Positions 25,098 to 34,595 of a stretch of 64,000 nt of DNA are shown here, in pieces (within the stretch, counting starts at the first letter, position 1; every line of letters starts with the position of its first letter). The position numbers and the translations under genes are program-made. The notes under the pieces are model-generated. The model saw nothing but the letters and a program-made list of their open reading frames with translations. It was not told the origin of the DNA and ran no database searches. The DNA is taken from contig JAFUSN010000002.1 of the NCBI GenBank assembly GCA_017467625.1, forward strand, positions 8,756-72,755, read 5' to 3'. This stretch comes from RGIG1681 sp017467625 (GTDB lineage Bacteria > Bacillota > Clostridia > Christensenellales > UBA1242).

Positions 25098-25526
25098 TTA
25101 TTTATTGTTTTTAACCTTATTCATAATTGATGCCCAAACTTCATCTTCTTGAGCACGTTTTTCTTGAGCAAGTGCTTCTGTTGAAATTTTTTCAACCTTT
25201 CCGGTTTGCTCTTGAGCTTGTTCAATCATATTGAGAAGGGCCTGGGTTGTTAAAATATTTTTTGAAAGTTCAGGATTTTTTTCTATTGTTTCCTTAACTC
25301 TTTCTTTCAATGCTTCAGGGTTGTCCAAAACATCACCAAATGTTTCCGCAACTTCTTTTAAAAAGGCTTCATTGTTATTTGGCAAGCTTTCAGTAGCGTC
25401 TAAAATTGCTCTAGTTTCCATGACTGTTTCAAGTTCGTCATCGGTTGGCGCAAAACTTGGGTCTTGTTTAAAAAGTTCAAGTTCTTCAGGTGTAAATAAT
25501 TCAGTGTTAAATTCATTATTTTCCAT
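25098..25526 (-). CDS. hypothetical acidic helical protein
   Basis: 142-residue, strongly acidic, probably helical protein with no recognised family and no signal peptide. A GGAGG ribosome site precedes the ATG. It starts 10 bases after the stop of the 25537 gene and is followed by a terminator, so the two are co-transcribed. Its high content of Glu, Leu and Asn matches the neighbouring orphan proteins in style, but I see no clear sequence similarity between them. Confidence 0.7.
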   Translation of the reverse strand: MENNEFNTELFTPEELELFKQDPSFAPTDDELETVMETRAILDATESLPNNNEAFLKEVAETFGDVLDNPEALKERVKETIEKNPELSKNILTTQALLNMIEQAQEQTGKVEKISTEALAQEKRAQEDEVWASIMNKVKNNK

Positions 25527-25536
25527 AAATTTCCTC

Positions 25537-26940
25537 CTAAATCATTGCATGGCCGCTAGATGTAAGTTCTGTTTGAATTTTTGATTTCATATCGGCTGCA
25601 CTCATTCCTAGGGCAGTAAGATTTGCCCTAGCAGCACGGATGTGTTGGAGTGAGTTTTCAATTTCAGTTGATGTACTTGATATTTCATTTGTAATCTTGT
25701 CATTTGTAACTTCATGTCTGAATGATTCGCGTTTATTGATGTATGCTTCAGCTAAAGGCTCTCTTTGAATTTGTACCTTTTGTCTAATATCATTAAGCAT
25801 AATTCCTTGATTAGCTGGTGAAATGCTAGTTGTTGCAGTAACACCGGCTTCAATATTTGCCAAAACAGTAGGATCATGTTTATTGTAATTATTAAAGGCA
25901 TTTTCATTAACGGGAGTCCAATCGGCTCTTGAGCTATTGGATGTATTCCAACTATGTAATGTACTCTTTATTTGTGTGTTAATGGCATCAATTTGCATCT
26001 TTTCTGTTGTAGTTGACATTTTATTATCCAACATTTTTTCAACGCCATTAACTGGATCAGTCATTACTGTTGGTTCCGTGATTTTGGTTAAATCATCAAA
26101 AGTTACGCAGTCAAGATATTGAGTAAAAATCTTCTTTTGAGTGGCTGATAAACTACTTCCTCTTGGACCAGTTATTAATCGCATAACATCATCATATTCT
26201 TGAGCAATATCAGATAATAATTCTGCAACTTTGTTTTCATTGATAATTTTCTTGCCTTCAGCCATTTTTTTGTTAACAGCATTAATTTGTTTTCTTAAAA
26301 AGGCCTTGGTTGAGGTAGGTGTGGCTGGATCATTAACCATAGCTTCAAGATCTCTGAGTTTACCTGGATGATCCATTAAATATTCAATTTCTTTGTCAGT
26401 GAAGTCTTGATGAGTGTGAACTTTATCTGCATTCATTGAATCTGCATCATTTTGATTTTGAATTTGTTCATCTTGAGCAAAATTTTCTTCTTGAGCAAGA
26501 CGGATTCTTTGCTTTTGAATTTTATGTTTTGCCCACGCACTTTTAAAGATAGGAATTGCTGCAAGTAAACCTATTCCAGTGACTGAAAGAGTAACGCCAG
26601 CAATCATTTTGAAAAATTGACCCCATGTTCCTTCAGCAGTTTTTGCTTTTATTTCATCAATTTCACCATTTTCTACCGCGCCATTCAATAATCTTAAGGT
26701 TGCTGTTTCCTTTGTGTATCCAAGGGTGTTTGCTCGCAAAAGTTTACTTAATTTAGTTCTAGCTTTCATAATTCTTGTAAGCATTTCATCATATTGTTTG
26801 TAAACTTTTTTATGAGCGGGATTTTTTGGATTGAGTTTATCCATTTTTGCCTTGTAGTAGTCATAAGCGGCAGTGAGTTGAGGAATATTCATTTCATTGA
26901 GATTAGCGTTATTTTTAGCCGCGTTTTGTTTATATGCCAT
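25537..26940 (-). CDS. hypothetical protein with one central membrane segment
   Basis: 467-residue protein of unknown family. The N-terminal 100 residues are basic and helical (repeated Lys/Tyr/Asn, AYDYYKAKMDKLNPKNPAHK). One hydrophobic segment, FFKMIAGVTLSVTGIGLLAA at about 109-128, could cross the membrane, followed by a Lys/Arg cluster. The rest (about 150-467) is polar and helical with many Asn, Thr and Glu. GGAGAAAAATT precedes the ATG and a TTGACT-17-TTTAAT promoter lies upstream. First gene of a two-gene operon with 25098. Confidence 0.72.
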   Translation of the reverse strand: MAYKQNAAKNNANLNEMNIPQLTAAYDYYKAKMDKLNPKNPAHKKVYKQYDEMLTRIMKARTKLSKLLRANTLGYTKETATLRLLNGAVENGEIDEIKAKTAEGTWGQFFKMIAGVTLSVTGIGLLAAIPIFKSAWAKHKIQKQRIRLAQEENFAQDEQIQNQNDADSMNADKVHTHQDFTDKEIEYLMDHPGKLRDLEAMVNDPATPTSTKAFLRKQINAVNKKMAEGKKIINENKVAELLSDIAQEYDDVMRLITGPRGSSLSATQKKIFTQYLDCVTFDDLTKITEPTVMTDPVNGVEKMLDNKMSTTTEKMQIDAINTQIKSTLHSWNTSNSSRADWTPVNENAFNNYNKHDPTVLANIEAGVTATTSISPANQGIMLNDIRQKVQIQREPLAEAYINKRESFRHEVTNDKITNEISSTSTEIENSLQHIRAARANLTALGMSAADMKSKIQTELTSSGHAMI

Positions 26941-26985
26941 AATTTTTCTCCTTTTTTTACTTTAAGTAAAACTTCTAGTAGCTTT

Positions 26986-27014
26986 ATTAAACCATAACCA
27001 AAGGCAAAAGTCAA
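26986..27014 (-). promoter_or_regulatory. promoter of the 25537-25098 operon
   Basis: On the minus strand TTGACT-17-TTTAAT, about 45 bases before the start of the 25537 gene. Confidence 0.7.
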
Positions 27015-27109
27015 TATTTTTCGCGTAAAAATTCGCCATTTGGGGTTGGTTTTGACCAATTTTAATAATTTTTAATTATTATGCGCATGAATTTAGGTTT
27101 TAATCAACT

Positions 27110-27133
27110 AAAAAAGCGAAGCAAAAGCTTCGC
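27110..27133 (-). terminator. terminator after the helicase-loader gene
   Basis: On the minus strand GCGAAGC pairs with GCTTCGC around TTTT and is followed by six T. Confidence 0.88.
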
Positions 27134-27137
27134 AAAA

Positions 27138-28067
27138 TTAAACTCGCAAATCATCTCCCAAAATTTGAAGACGCACACTTGTCTTTTTATTGAAAATTCT
27201 TGAATAAATTCTTTCGCCATAATAGTCCATAATTTGCGATGGCAACAGGTTTGTTGTTATCACGGTTGGACGGGCAAAGCGTTCACGCTCTGACAAAAGC
27301 AGGTAAAGATAATCAAACACAACATCTTTATATGGTGGTTCGGTTCCAAGGTCATCCACAACAAGCAAATCGGCTTCAACAAGTGGAGCAAAAAATGCTT
27401 CTTTTTGGCTGCTGAAGGTGGTGTGATATTTCAAAAACATTGAACTCATTTCATAGGCTGAAACAAACAAAACTTCAAAGCCTTTTTTTGCAATTTCACC
27501 AGCAATGCACTTTGCTGAAAATGTTTTTCCAACCCCGGTTTTTCCTTGAAAAATTAAATTTTTTGAAGTTGGAAATTTTTCGCACCAAAGTTCAAGTTTG
27601 TTTTTAAGCTTTTCAAAAAATTCACTCTGTTGTTTGTTTTTTGCGGTTGTTTCAAAATTTTTTAAAGTTAAAATTTCACCATTTCCAAGCCCTGATGCTT
27701 TTAAAATTTCTTCGGTTCTTCTGCGCTTGAAACACTGACACATAACCCCATTAACAAATCCAACATCATTGCACTTTTTGCATTCAAATTTTGGTTCAAG
27801 GTCTGCTTCAGAAATTCCAAGTTTTTTCAAAACCAAAAGTTTTCTGTTTTGAGTTTCCAACAAAACTTTTTCAAGATCTTTAGTGTTTTCACCATTGGTT
27901 TTTGCACTTGCAATTTTTAAAATAAGTTCCTTTTCAAGAGAATTTAAGTCATGATAAACCCTTGAGCCTTGGGCCCTTGCTTGTGCAGCTTTTGCACGCG
28001 CATCGGCTCGTTCTCTTTTGACTTTAAACTCATTTTCAATTTGGCTGTTAATTTTGTTTAAATCCAT
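27138..28067 (-). CDS. primosomal DnaI/DnaC-like helicase loader
   Basis: 309-residue AAA+ ATPase. The N-terminal helical part is followed by a Cys cluster, CKKCNDVGFVNGVMCQC (about residues 96-112), like the zinc-binding domain of DnaI. Walker A is QGKTGVGKT at about 174-182, Walker B LLVVDDLG at about 235-242, and the ERIYSRIF arginine-finger-like segment lies near 287. The family loads replicative helicase onto DNA. It is preceded by the DnaD-like gene, 18 bases upstream, so both act in replication initiation and are co-transcribed. IstB-type proteins are similar, but no transposase is near. Confidence 0.9.
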   Translation of the reverse strand: MDLNKINSQIENEFKVKRERADARAKAAQARAQGSRVYHDLNSLEKELILKIASAKTNGENTKDLEKVLLETQNRKLLVLKKLGISEADLEPKFECKKCNDVGFVNGVMCQCFKRRRTEEILKASGLGNGEILTLKNFETTAKNKQQSEFFEKLKNKLELWCEKFPTSKNLIFQGKTGVGKTFSAKCIAGEIAKKGFEVLFVSAYEMSSMFLKYHTTFSSQKEAFFAPLVEADLLVVDDLGTEPPYKDVVFDYLYLLLSERERFARPTVITTNLLPSQIMDYYGERIYSRIFNKKTSVRLQILGDDLRV

Positions 28068-28085
28068 AATTTTCCTTTGTTAAAA

Positions 28086-29534
28086 TTAAATTTCAACATC
28101 ATCAAGTGAATCAAAAACCGCCGCAAATTCTTCAGAAGAATATTCTCTGCGATCAACATTGTTTCTGATGCTTTTTTGTGATTTTGGAGTTTGATTTGTT
28201 TCAAGCTGGGCTTTAACTTCATTTGTTTGATGTTTGTTAGCTGTGTGAAGTCCAGATAGAATTTTGTTCATGTAAGCAATTGGGTTTGCCGTTCCTTTTG
28301 AACTTTTTGCAACAAGCAAAATTGCATCTTGTTCAAAGCCCCAATCATTCGTCCAAGTTCGATATAAATCTCTGTCAAAACTTGAAACTGAACGAAGAAG
28401 CCCAAGCGTGTCCAAAACTTCACGAATTTGCTCATCATTAGCCAAAATTTCAGCAATATACTCATCAATAGCTTCCATTGAAACAAGGCCAAGTTTAAAG
28501 AATTTTTGAACAATTGTGTTCATTCCGTCAAGAGTTCTAAGGTTTTGTTTGAAAGCATAATTGCTAATAAATTCAAGAGTTTCTTTTTCATATCCTTTTT
28601 GAATCCAGTCTGAAATATAAACATTGACAACATTTTCAAGGTCGCCAAAATAAAGTCCCAAATTTTTTGTTACAGATTTTGCAATTTCAAAAAGCAACTC
28701 TTTTCTTGAAGAATAGTTTGAAATTTCTTCAATTGAAAAAAGTTTTTGTTCGTAATATTTTGTGAGCGTTTCATCAAGACGATTAAATCCACCATGTTTT
28801 TTGAGCGATTTTGCAACTTCAATAATGGCTCCATGGGTGAAACCAAGGCTGTTTTTCCATTTGAGATACATGTTGCGCTCATCAATGTCGGCTTCACGCT
28901 TAATTCCAAGTGCAGACAAAATTTGTTTAATTTCAGCGCTTGATTTATCTTGTTCAATAAACTTTGCCTCAACTGTTTCATAGGTTTTTAATCCCTGATG
29001 AGCAAAATCTCTTGCAACTGCCAAAATGTATGGATAGCCAACAGAAGTTGATTTGTTTTTTACGCAATATCTAATTATCATTATGAGAGCTTCTGGCTCA
29101 AAGTGATAAACCTCCATAAGTGAGTAATATTCATTAAATTCAATTGGAGTAACCATTCTATCACAAATTGCTTCTTCAACCATTTTGTTAAAATCAGCAT
29201 ATTTGTCTTTATTTCTAATTTTAACGCTTCCTGAGTGTGCACGAACTGGCAAATAACGAACCTCATATGGATTTGCTGAAACCACTTGAACAAGCCCCAT
29301 TTCTTGCCAATATGAAAACGCTTTTTCAACATCTGCTTGGCTGAGCGATAAAACCTTGCAAATTGTTTCCATATTGTTATCAGTTGAGCTTGTGTTTGCG
29401 CAAAGTGTAAGACCGTAAAGGTAAACTTTAACGGCATCACCAGTTGCACCCGGCAAAAATTCGTTTAAAAAAGTGTTGTCAATAACCGTATAGTTGTCTA
29501 GCACAAGTTTGCTTGAAAATGAACAAAACGCCAA
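28086..29534 (-). CDS. DnaD/DnaB-like replication initiation protein
   Basis: 482-residue protein with a winged-helix-like N-terminus (about 1-90) and two tandem DnaD-type repeats. The first runs about 205-275 (ALGIKREADIDERNMYLKWK then GFTHGAIIEVAKSL), the second about 365-435 (LGLLRSVSSFDRDLYRTW then GFEQDAILLVAKSS). DnaD and DnaB of Firmicutes remodel DNA and help bring the helicase loader to the origin. The start is a TTG at 29534 with AGGAGG nine bases upstream. The helicase-loader gene follows 18 bases after the stop, the same pairing as dnaB-dnaI in B. subtilis. Confidence 0.87.
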   Translation of the reverse strand: MAFCSFSSKLVLDNYTVIDNTFLNEFLPGATGDAVKVYLYGLTLCANTSSTDNNMETICKVLSLSQADVEKAFSYWQEMGLVQVVSANPYEVRYLPVRAHSGSVKIRNKDKYADFNKMVEEAICDRMVTPIEFNEYYSLMEVYHFEPEALIMIIRYCVKNKSTSVGYPYILAVARDFAHQGLKTYETVEAKFIEQDKSSAEIKQILSALGIKREADIDERNMYLKWKNSLGFTHGAIIEVAKSLKKHGGFNRLDETLTKYYEQKLFSIEEISNYSSRKELLFEIAKSVTKNLGLYFGDLENVVNVYISDWIQKGYEKETLEFISNYAFKQNLRTLDGMNTIVQKFFKLGLVSMEAIDEYIAEILANDEQIREVLDTLGLLRSVSSFDRDLYRTWTNDWGFEQDAILLVAKSSKGTANPIAYMNKILSGLHTANKHQTNEVKAQLETNQTPKSQKSIRNNVDRREYSSEEFAAVFDSLDDVEI

Positions 29535-29564
29535 AGTTTGTGTCCTCCTACAATCCCATTTTAT

Positions 29565-29593
29565 TTGATTTTAATTATAAACATGTTTATAAT
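29565..29593 (+). promoter_or_regulatory. promoter of sbcD-sbcC, overlapped by a 20-bp palindrome
   Basis: TTGATT-17-TATAAT, about 75 bases before sbcD. The -10 box is the right end of a perfect 20-base palindrome at 29574-29593, ATTATAAACATGTTTATAAT, which places a second, opposite TATAAT on the minus strand. A symmetric repressor could bind here; none is identified. Confidence 0.65.
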
Positions 29594-29667
29594 AACACTT
29601 GTAAAGCAAAAATTCAACAATAAATTTCAAACTTTGAATTAAGTTTTGAATGTTGTAGGGGGAAACC

Positions 29668-30846
29668 GTGAAATTTTTACATACTTCAGATTGGCATCTT
29701 GGAGCAAAAACAAATGGTAAAGATCGTCTTGACGAACAAAAACGAGTTCTTGACGAAATTTTGTCAATTGCAAATTATGAGAATATTGATTGCGTGATAG
29801 TTGCTGGTGATGTTTTCAACACAGCAAATCCATCAGCCGATGCAGAAGAATTGTTTTTTGAAACAATTGAAAAATTTTCTAATGGAGGAGACAGGTTTGT
29901 TTTTGTTTTAGCTGGAAACCATGACGATCCAACAAGGCTTGCAGCAGGGCTTCCACTTGCTGAAAAACACAATATTGCACTTGTTAGTGATTTAAACAAA
30001 CTTAATGAAGCTCGTTTCAAAAAGAATGGTGTTGTGAGCGTTGTTGAAACCGGAAAGGGATATCTTAAATTAAAAAAGAACGAAGAAATTGTAACCATTG
30101 CATATCTTCCATATCCAAGTGAATCAAGGATAACCGAAAAAGTTTTTGATGACAGTGAAGAACTTTCTTATGCTGAAAAAGTTGCAAGATGGGCTGAAAT
30201 TGGAGCTGGCGGTTTTGATGAAAAAGGATTTAATGTGTTTGTGTCGCACCTGTTTTTAGTTGGTTCAAAAACCGGAACGGGAACTGTTCGTGTTGGTGAC
30301 ATTTTGGCCGTTCCATCAAATATGCTTCCAAAGGCAAGTTACACCGCACTTGGCCACATTCATCGCCATCAAGAAGTTGCAAAAAATATGTTCTATTCCG
30401 GGGCAATAACAAAGCTTGCCGTTTCAGATAAAGAACTTTCAGTTATTGCATTTGAAAGTGAAAATGGAGTGCTTGCTTCACTTGAAAAAATTCCACTTCA
30501 AACCCCACAAAAATATGAAAGAGTTGTCGTTTCATCAATTGAAGAAGCTCGCCAAAAACTTTCAGAATTTGATGACGGAGATATTGTTGAACTTGTAATT
30601 AAAACAGAAGTTCCACTTTCTGCTTTGGAACTTAAACAACTTAAAAAAGATTTTGCCTGCATTTCAACCGTTGGAATTATTCACGGTGATTTTGATGTGC
30701 AAGAAACTGATAAAAAGAAAAGAAAACTTATGAGCGATGCCGAACTTTTTAAAGAATTTTATAAAAAAGTTCGGGGCATTGAACCAACTGATGACTTAAT
30801 CCAGATGTTTGTAAGTTTGAAAGGAGGCGAAGATGAAACCAATTAA
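29668..30846 (+). CDS. sbcD: exonuclease SbcCD subunit D (Mre11-like)
   Basis: 392-residue calcineurin-like nuclease subunit. All phosphoesterase motifs are in order: SDWHLG (residues 7-12), VAGDVFN near 50, LAGNHDDP near 90, SHLF near 190, and GHIHRHQ near 230; these bind two metal ions. With SbcC it opens hairpins and processes DNA ends. The start is a GTG at 29668 with AGGGGG upstream. It overlaps sbcC by 14 bases. Confidence 0.95.
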   Translation: MKFLHTSDWHLGAKTNGKDRLDEQKRVLDEILSIANYENIDCVIVAGDVFNTANPSADAEELFFETIEKFSNGGDRFVFVLAGNHDDPTRLAAGLPLAEKHNIALVSDLNKLNEARFKKNGVVSVVETGKGYLKLKKNEEIVTIAYLPYPSESRITEKVFDDSEELSYAEKVARWAEIGAGGFDEKGFNVFVSHLFLVGSKTGTGTVRVGDILAVPSNMLPKASYTALGHIHRHQEVAKNMFYSGAITKLAVSDKELSVIAFESENGVLASLEKIPLQTPQKYERVVVSSIEEARQKLSEFDDGDIVELVIKTEVPLSALELKQLKKDFACISTVGIIHGDFDVQETDKKKRKLMSDAELFKEFYKKVRGIEPTDDLIQMFVSLKGGEDETN

Positions 30847-33800
30847 ACTTGAAATTGAAGGATTGAACAGTTTTGAAGGTAAGGAAACGCTTGATTTTTC
30901 AGCACTTGGCGAAGGAGTATTTGGAATTTTTGGAAAAACCGGGAGTGGAAAATCAACAATTTTAGATGCAATTACACTTGCGCTTTATGGCGGAACTGAA
31001 AGAAGCAAACAAAACATTGATTTTGTGAACACAAAGCGCAAAAAAGCAGTGGTTTCTTTTGAATTTGAAATCAATGGTTCAAGGGGCAAAAAAAAGTATT
31101 TCATCACAAGAACCTTTGAAATTAAAAAAGCTGGGGTTGAATCTGATGCGGAACTTTATGAAACGCAAGATGATGATAAAATTTTAATTGCCGAAGGGAC
31201 TGCTAAAGTTAATGCAAAAATTTTTGATATTGTTGGTCTTGGCGAAAGGGAATTTTCAAAATGTATTGCGCTCCCACAAGGTGAATTTTCAGCATTTTTA
31301 AAAGCAAAGCCAAGTGAAAGAACCGAAATTATGAGCAACATTTTTGATCTTTCAGATTATGGCGAAAAACTTTCACAAAAAGTCAAGGAAAAACTTAATG
31401 AATTTGATAAGGAAGTTTCATCACTTGAGTCGGGGCTTGAAATGGTTGCTTATGCAACAAATGAAGCCGTTGAAGAAAGAAAAAAAGTTACAACGGATTC
31501 TCTTGAAAACTACAATCAAAAAAGCGAACTATTAAAGCAAAAAAGTGAGCTTTATGCAGAGAAACAGAAGACAGAAGAAAAACAAATTAAATTAGTTGAA
31601 ATTGAAAATAAATTATCAAAAATTAATGAAAATCAAGCAGAAATGGAACTTCTCGCTGATGAAATTGCAAAAAATTTAACAGCTAATGAAATTAAAAGTG
31701 ATTATGAAAAACTTAAAAAAACAAGGGAAGATGTTGCTTCGTTAACTGAAAAAATTGCCTCACTCAATGAGGTTCAGTTAAAGGCAAAATCCGAGGCTGA
31801 AGAAGCGGCAATTGATCTTGAAAATTACCAAAGTGAATTCACTTCAAAAACTGCAGAACTTCAAGCAAAACTTTTGAGGTTAGATGATCTTCGTAAACTT
31901 GATGAAGAGCTTAAAAATTTGCAAAAAGAAAAAGAAGATACCGCTGCTGAAATTATTGAAAAGAAAGCAGAGGTTTTAAATAAAAATGAAGCCAATGAAT
32001 TTGTGCAAAAAAATCTTGATGAAATTCAGGAAAAAATTGATAAAATTGATGACTTTATTGATGCAAATAAGCCTGATGTTGATTTAAGTTACGCTTTAGA
32101 GCAAACAAAGGGCATTGAAAGTGAAATTATTTTAATTGATGAAATTTATGCAAAGGTTGAGGCGTTGATTGATCAAACTGAAGCGGATTTAAAGAGTGTT
32201 CAAGAAGAATATAACAGCGCAATTGCATCTGAAAAACAATTTCAGGCGCAGCGTGAAAAAATTCAAGGATCAATTGAAGTTGCTTTTGAAAATGATGATT
32301 CAACCAATTTCAAAAAACTTCGCAGCTGTGAAAAACAACTTGTTGGAATGCATGAAGTTCAAGTTAATGTTAAAGACCTTGATGAACAAATTGCAAGAAT
32401 TGACCTTGACACAGATAATCGATTGGCAACAATATCAATGCTTGATGGTCAAATTGATGAAGCTAATGCAAAACTTAATGAAATGGAAGATGGCGTCATT
32501 CAAGCTGAGGTGCTTTTGAATCAAGCTCGTGATTCAAGAGAAGAGGTTTTGGGTGAAAATGTTGTTTCGCTTATTTCGGAACACTTAAATATTGGTGATG
32601 AATGTCCAGTTTGTTCATCTAGGGTCAATCAAAAAATTTATGGAAATCATTTTGATTTAATGGCTCTTGATGGTGAGGTTGAAAACGCAAAAACAAATGT
32701 TAAGGGCAGACGATTTGAAAGAGATAGAGCTTTTGTTGAAGTTATTTCACTCAAAGCGAGGTATGAGTTTGAGAAAGCACAGGTTGAAATTAACAGAAGT
32801 GAAATCAAAAAGCTTCAAGAAGCCCGTGGAAAACTTTTTCAAAAGTTTGTTGATAACAATGATGATAGTGAAGCAAATTTTGAAAAGCTTCAAACACTTG
32901 TTGAAAATGCGGCAAATAGCCTAGAGGAACTTATTAATCTTCAAGATTCAATTAGGGAGGCTGAAGAGCGCACAACAATTTTAAAAGTTCAAGCTGGAAC
33001 CAAAGTTACAATTTACAAAAATTATCTTGAAAGTTTAATTGATGTTATTTATGAACTTCAAAAGAAAAAGGCGGAACGCGAGTTTGCAATTTATAATGTT
33101 AATGCTAAATATGAAAACTTAAAAGAATATAAGCAACAAATTGCAGATGGTAAAAACATAGAAATTATTATTGACGGAAAAAAGGAAGAGAGAGCAAAGC
33201 TTCGCGAAAAACAAAATGAAATCAATAAAGAATTTGTTGAAACTCAAAAAGAAGTTGTTGCTGCAACGGGCAAACTTGAATTTTTATCTGAAAAACTCAA
33301 TAGTCTTGAAAAACAAATTTTTGGTGTAAAAACAAAAATTGTGACTAGTGGTGTTCCTGAAGGTGTTTCAATTGATGAAGAAAAGGAACAAACCATTAAA
33401 GCCATTGAAGAACTTAAGTTTAATTTTGATGCTAAGCAAAGCAAGTTATATTCATCTCGTGAGCTCGTTTCAAGAACTGAAAGTGATTACACAATCAGCT
33501 TAACGCTTATAAATGAGAAGCGTGATGAAATTGAAAAACTTGAAGCTGATGTTGCAAGGCGAATGATTGACGCAAACTTTAAGAGTGATGAAGAACTTGA
33601 AAAAATGTTTATAACAAGTTCTGAACTTCAAATTAAGAAAAATAAGCTTGATGAATTTAACAGTGAAAAACGCATTTTGGAAATTCAAAAAGCGGAAATT
33701 GAAAAAGAGATTACTGAAAAAGTTGATAAAACTGAAATTGAAAATCTTGAAAAAGAAATTCAAAGTTTAAATGAAGAAGTTAAAACTTTATCGCAAGAAG

Positions 33801-34393
33801 TTGGCAAAAATAATGCAGATTTTGATAGGATTTTGGCGGATAATGCAAAATTTAATGAAATTTCAACAAAACTTGCAGTCGCAAAACATGGCTATGACAA
33901 TGCAAAAGAGCTTTCAACTGTGCTCAAAGGAAAGGCGCTTGCTGAGTTTGTTGCTGAGGAATATTTAGATGAAATTACAACCTCTGCCAATAAAAAACTA
34001 GATTTGCTTATGGATGGCAAATATACGCTTTTATTTAAAGATAAAGAATTTATTGTTCAAGAAAATTTAAATGATGGACTTGAAAGATCCGCAGGAACGC
34101 TTTCTGGTGGTGAAACTTTCCTTGTTAGTTTAAGTTTGGCACTTTCAATTTCTGAAGCAATTTCACTTCTTTCGGCAAGGAGTATGGATTTCTTCTTCCT
34201 TGATGAAGGTTTTGGAACTCTTGATGCAGACTTGTGCGAGGCTGTTGTTGGCGCACTTTATAAACTTGAAAGCCAAAATTTAAAAATTGGTCTTATTTCA
34301 CATGTTAAAGAACTTGAAGAATCAATTAAAAACAAAGTTTTAGTTTCAAAAGATACAAAAGGCTCACATATAAAAATTGCACATAGTTTATAA
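30833..34393 (+). CDS. sbcC: exonuclease SbcCD subunit C (Rad50-like)
   Basis: 1186-residue SMC-like ATPase. Walker A FGKTGSGKST is at about residues 33-42, a long coiled coil follows, a zinc hook CPVC lies at about 591-594, the coiled coil returns, and the C-terminal half-site has the LSGGETFLVSLSLALSIS signature and Walker B FFFLDEGFGTLD. The protein dimerises by the hook and drives the SbcD nuclease. AGGAGG precedes the ATG, which lies inside sbcD. Confidence 0.96.
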   Translation: MKPIKLEIEGLNSFEGKETLDFSALGEGVFGIFGKTGSGKSTILDAITLALYGGTERSKQNIDFVNTKRKKAVVSFEFEINGSRGKKKYFITRTFEIKKAGVESDAELYETQDDDKILIAEGTAKVNAKIFDIVGLGEREFSKCIALPQGEFSAFLKAKPSERTEIMSNIFDLSDYGEKLSQKVKEKLNEFDKEVSSLESGLEMVAYATNEAVEERKKVTTDSLENYNQKSELLKQKSELYAEKQKTEEKQIKLVEIENKLSKINENQAEMELLADEIAKNLTANEIKSDYEKLKKTREDVASLTEKIASLNEVQLKAKSEAEEAAIDLENYQSEFTSKTAELQAKLLRLDDLRKLDEELKNLQKEKEDTAAEIIEKKAEVLNKNEANEFVQKNLDEIQEKIDKIDDFIDANKPDVDLSYALEQTKGIESEIILIDEIYAKVEALIDQTEADLKSVQEEYNSAIASEKQFQAQREKIQGSIEVAFENDDSTNFKKLRSCEKQLVGMHEVQVNVKDLDEQIARIDLDTDNRLATISMLDGQIDEANAKLNEMEDGVIQAEVLLNQARDSREEVLGENVVSLISEHLNIGDECPVCSSRVNQKIYGNHFDLMALDGEVENAKTNVKGRRFERDRAFVEVISLKARYEFEKAQVEINRSEIKKLQEARGKLFQKFVDNNDDSEANFEKLQTLVENAANSLEELINLQDSIREAEERTTILKVQAGTKVTIYKNYLESLIDVIYELQKKKAEREFAIYNVNAKYENLKEYKQQIADGKNIEIIIDGKKEERAKLREKQNEINKEFVETQKEVVAATGKLEFLSEKLNSLEKQIFGVKTKIVTSGVPEGVSIDEEKEQTIKAIEELKFNFDAKQSKLYSSRELVSRTESDYTISLTLINEKRDEIEKLEADVARRMIDANFKSDEELEKMFITSSELQIKKNKLDEFNSEKRILEIQKAEIEKEITEKVDKTEIENLEKEIQSLNEEVKTLSQEVGKNNADFDRILADNAKFNEISTKLAVAKHGYDNAKELSTVLKGKALAEFVAEEYLDEITTSANKKLDLLMDGKYTLLFKDKEFIVQENLNDGLERSAGTLSGGETFLVSLSLALSISEAISLLSARSMDFFFLDEGFGTLDADLCEAVVGALYKLESQNLKIGLISHVKELEESIKNKVLVSKDTKGSHIKIAHSL

Positions 34394-34464
34394 ATTCATA
34401 TTTTGCCTATTTACGTTTGTATTAAACGAGTGTATTATAATGAATAATGAGTAACGGGTGAGTT

Positions 34465-34566
34465 ATGAAAAATATTGAGAAGAAACTTTTGCTGCTTGCA
34501 ATGATGACTGCTGGTGCAGCAGGTGGAACTGCGGTGAACACTTATTCAAAATTATCAGAACAATAA
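34465..34566 (+). CDS. small hypothetical hydrophobic peptide (33 residues)
   Basis: 33-codon frame, beginning MKNIEKKLLLLAMMTAGAAG and ending SKLSEQ. Two Lys-containing residues lead into a short hydrophobic, Ala/Gly-rich stretch, so it could sit in the membrane or be a signal-like peptide. A TATAAT box at 34436-34441 and a GGGTGAG ribosome site lie upstream and a terminator downstream, which argues it is expressed. A CGTTT/AAACG inverted repeat (34414-34428) sits just before the -10 box. No family recognised. Confidence 0.5.
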   Translation: MKNIEKKLLLLAMMTAGAAGGTAVNTYSKLSEQ

Positions 34567-34595
34567 TGAGTTTCTACAGTTCAAAAGGCGAAAAA

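Noticed and set aside
27138..28067. IstB-type transposition helper
   Set aside because: The Cys cluster and the adjacent DnaD-like gene fit a DnaI-type loader; no IstA transposase or inverted repeats are present.
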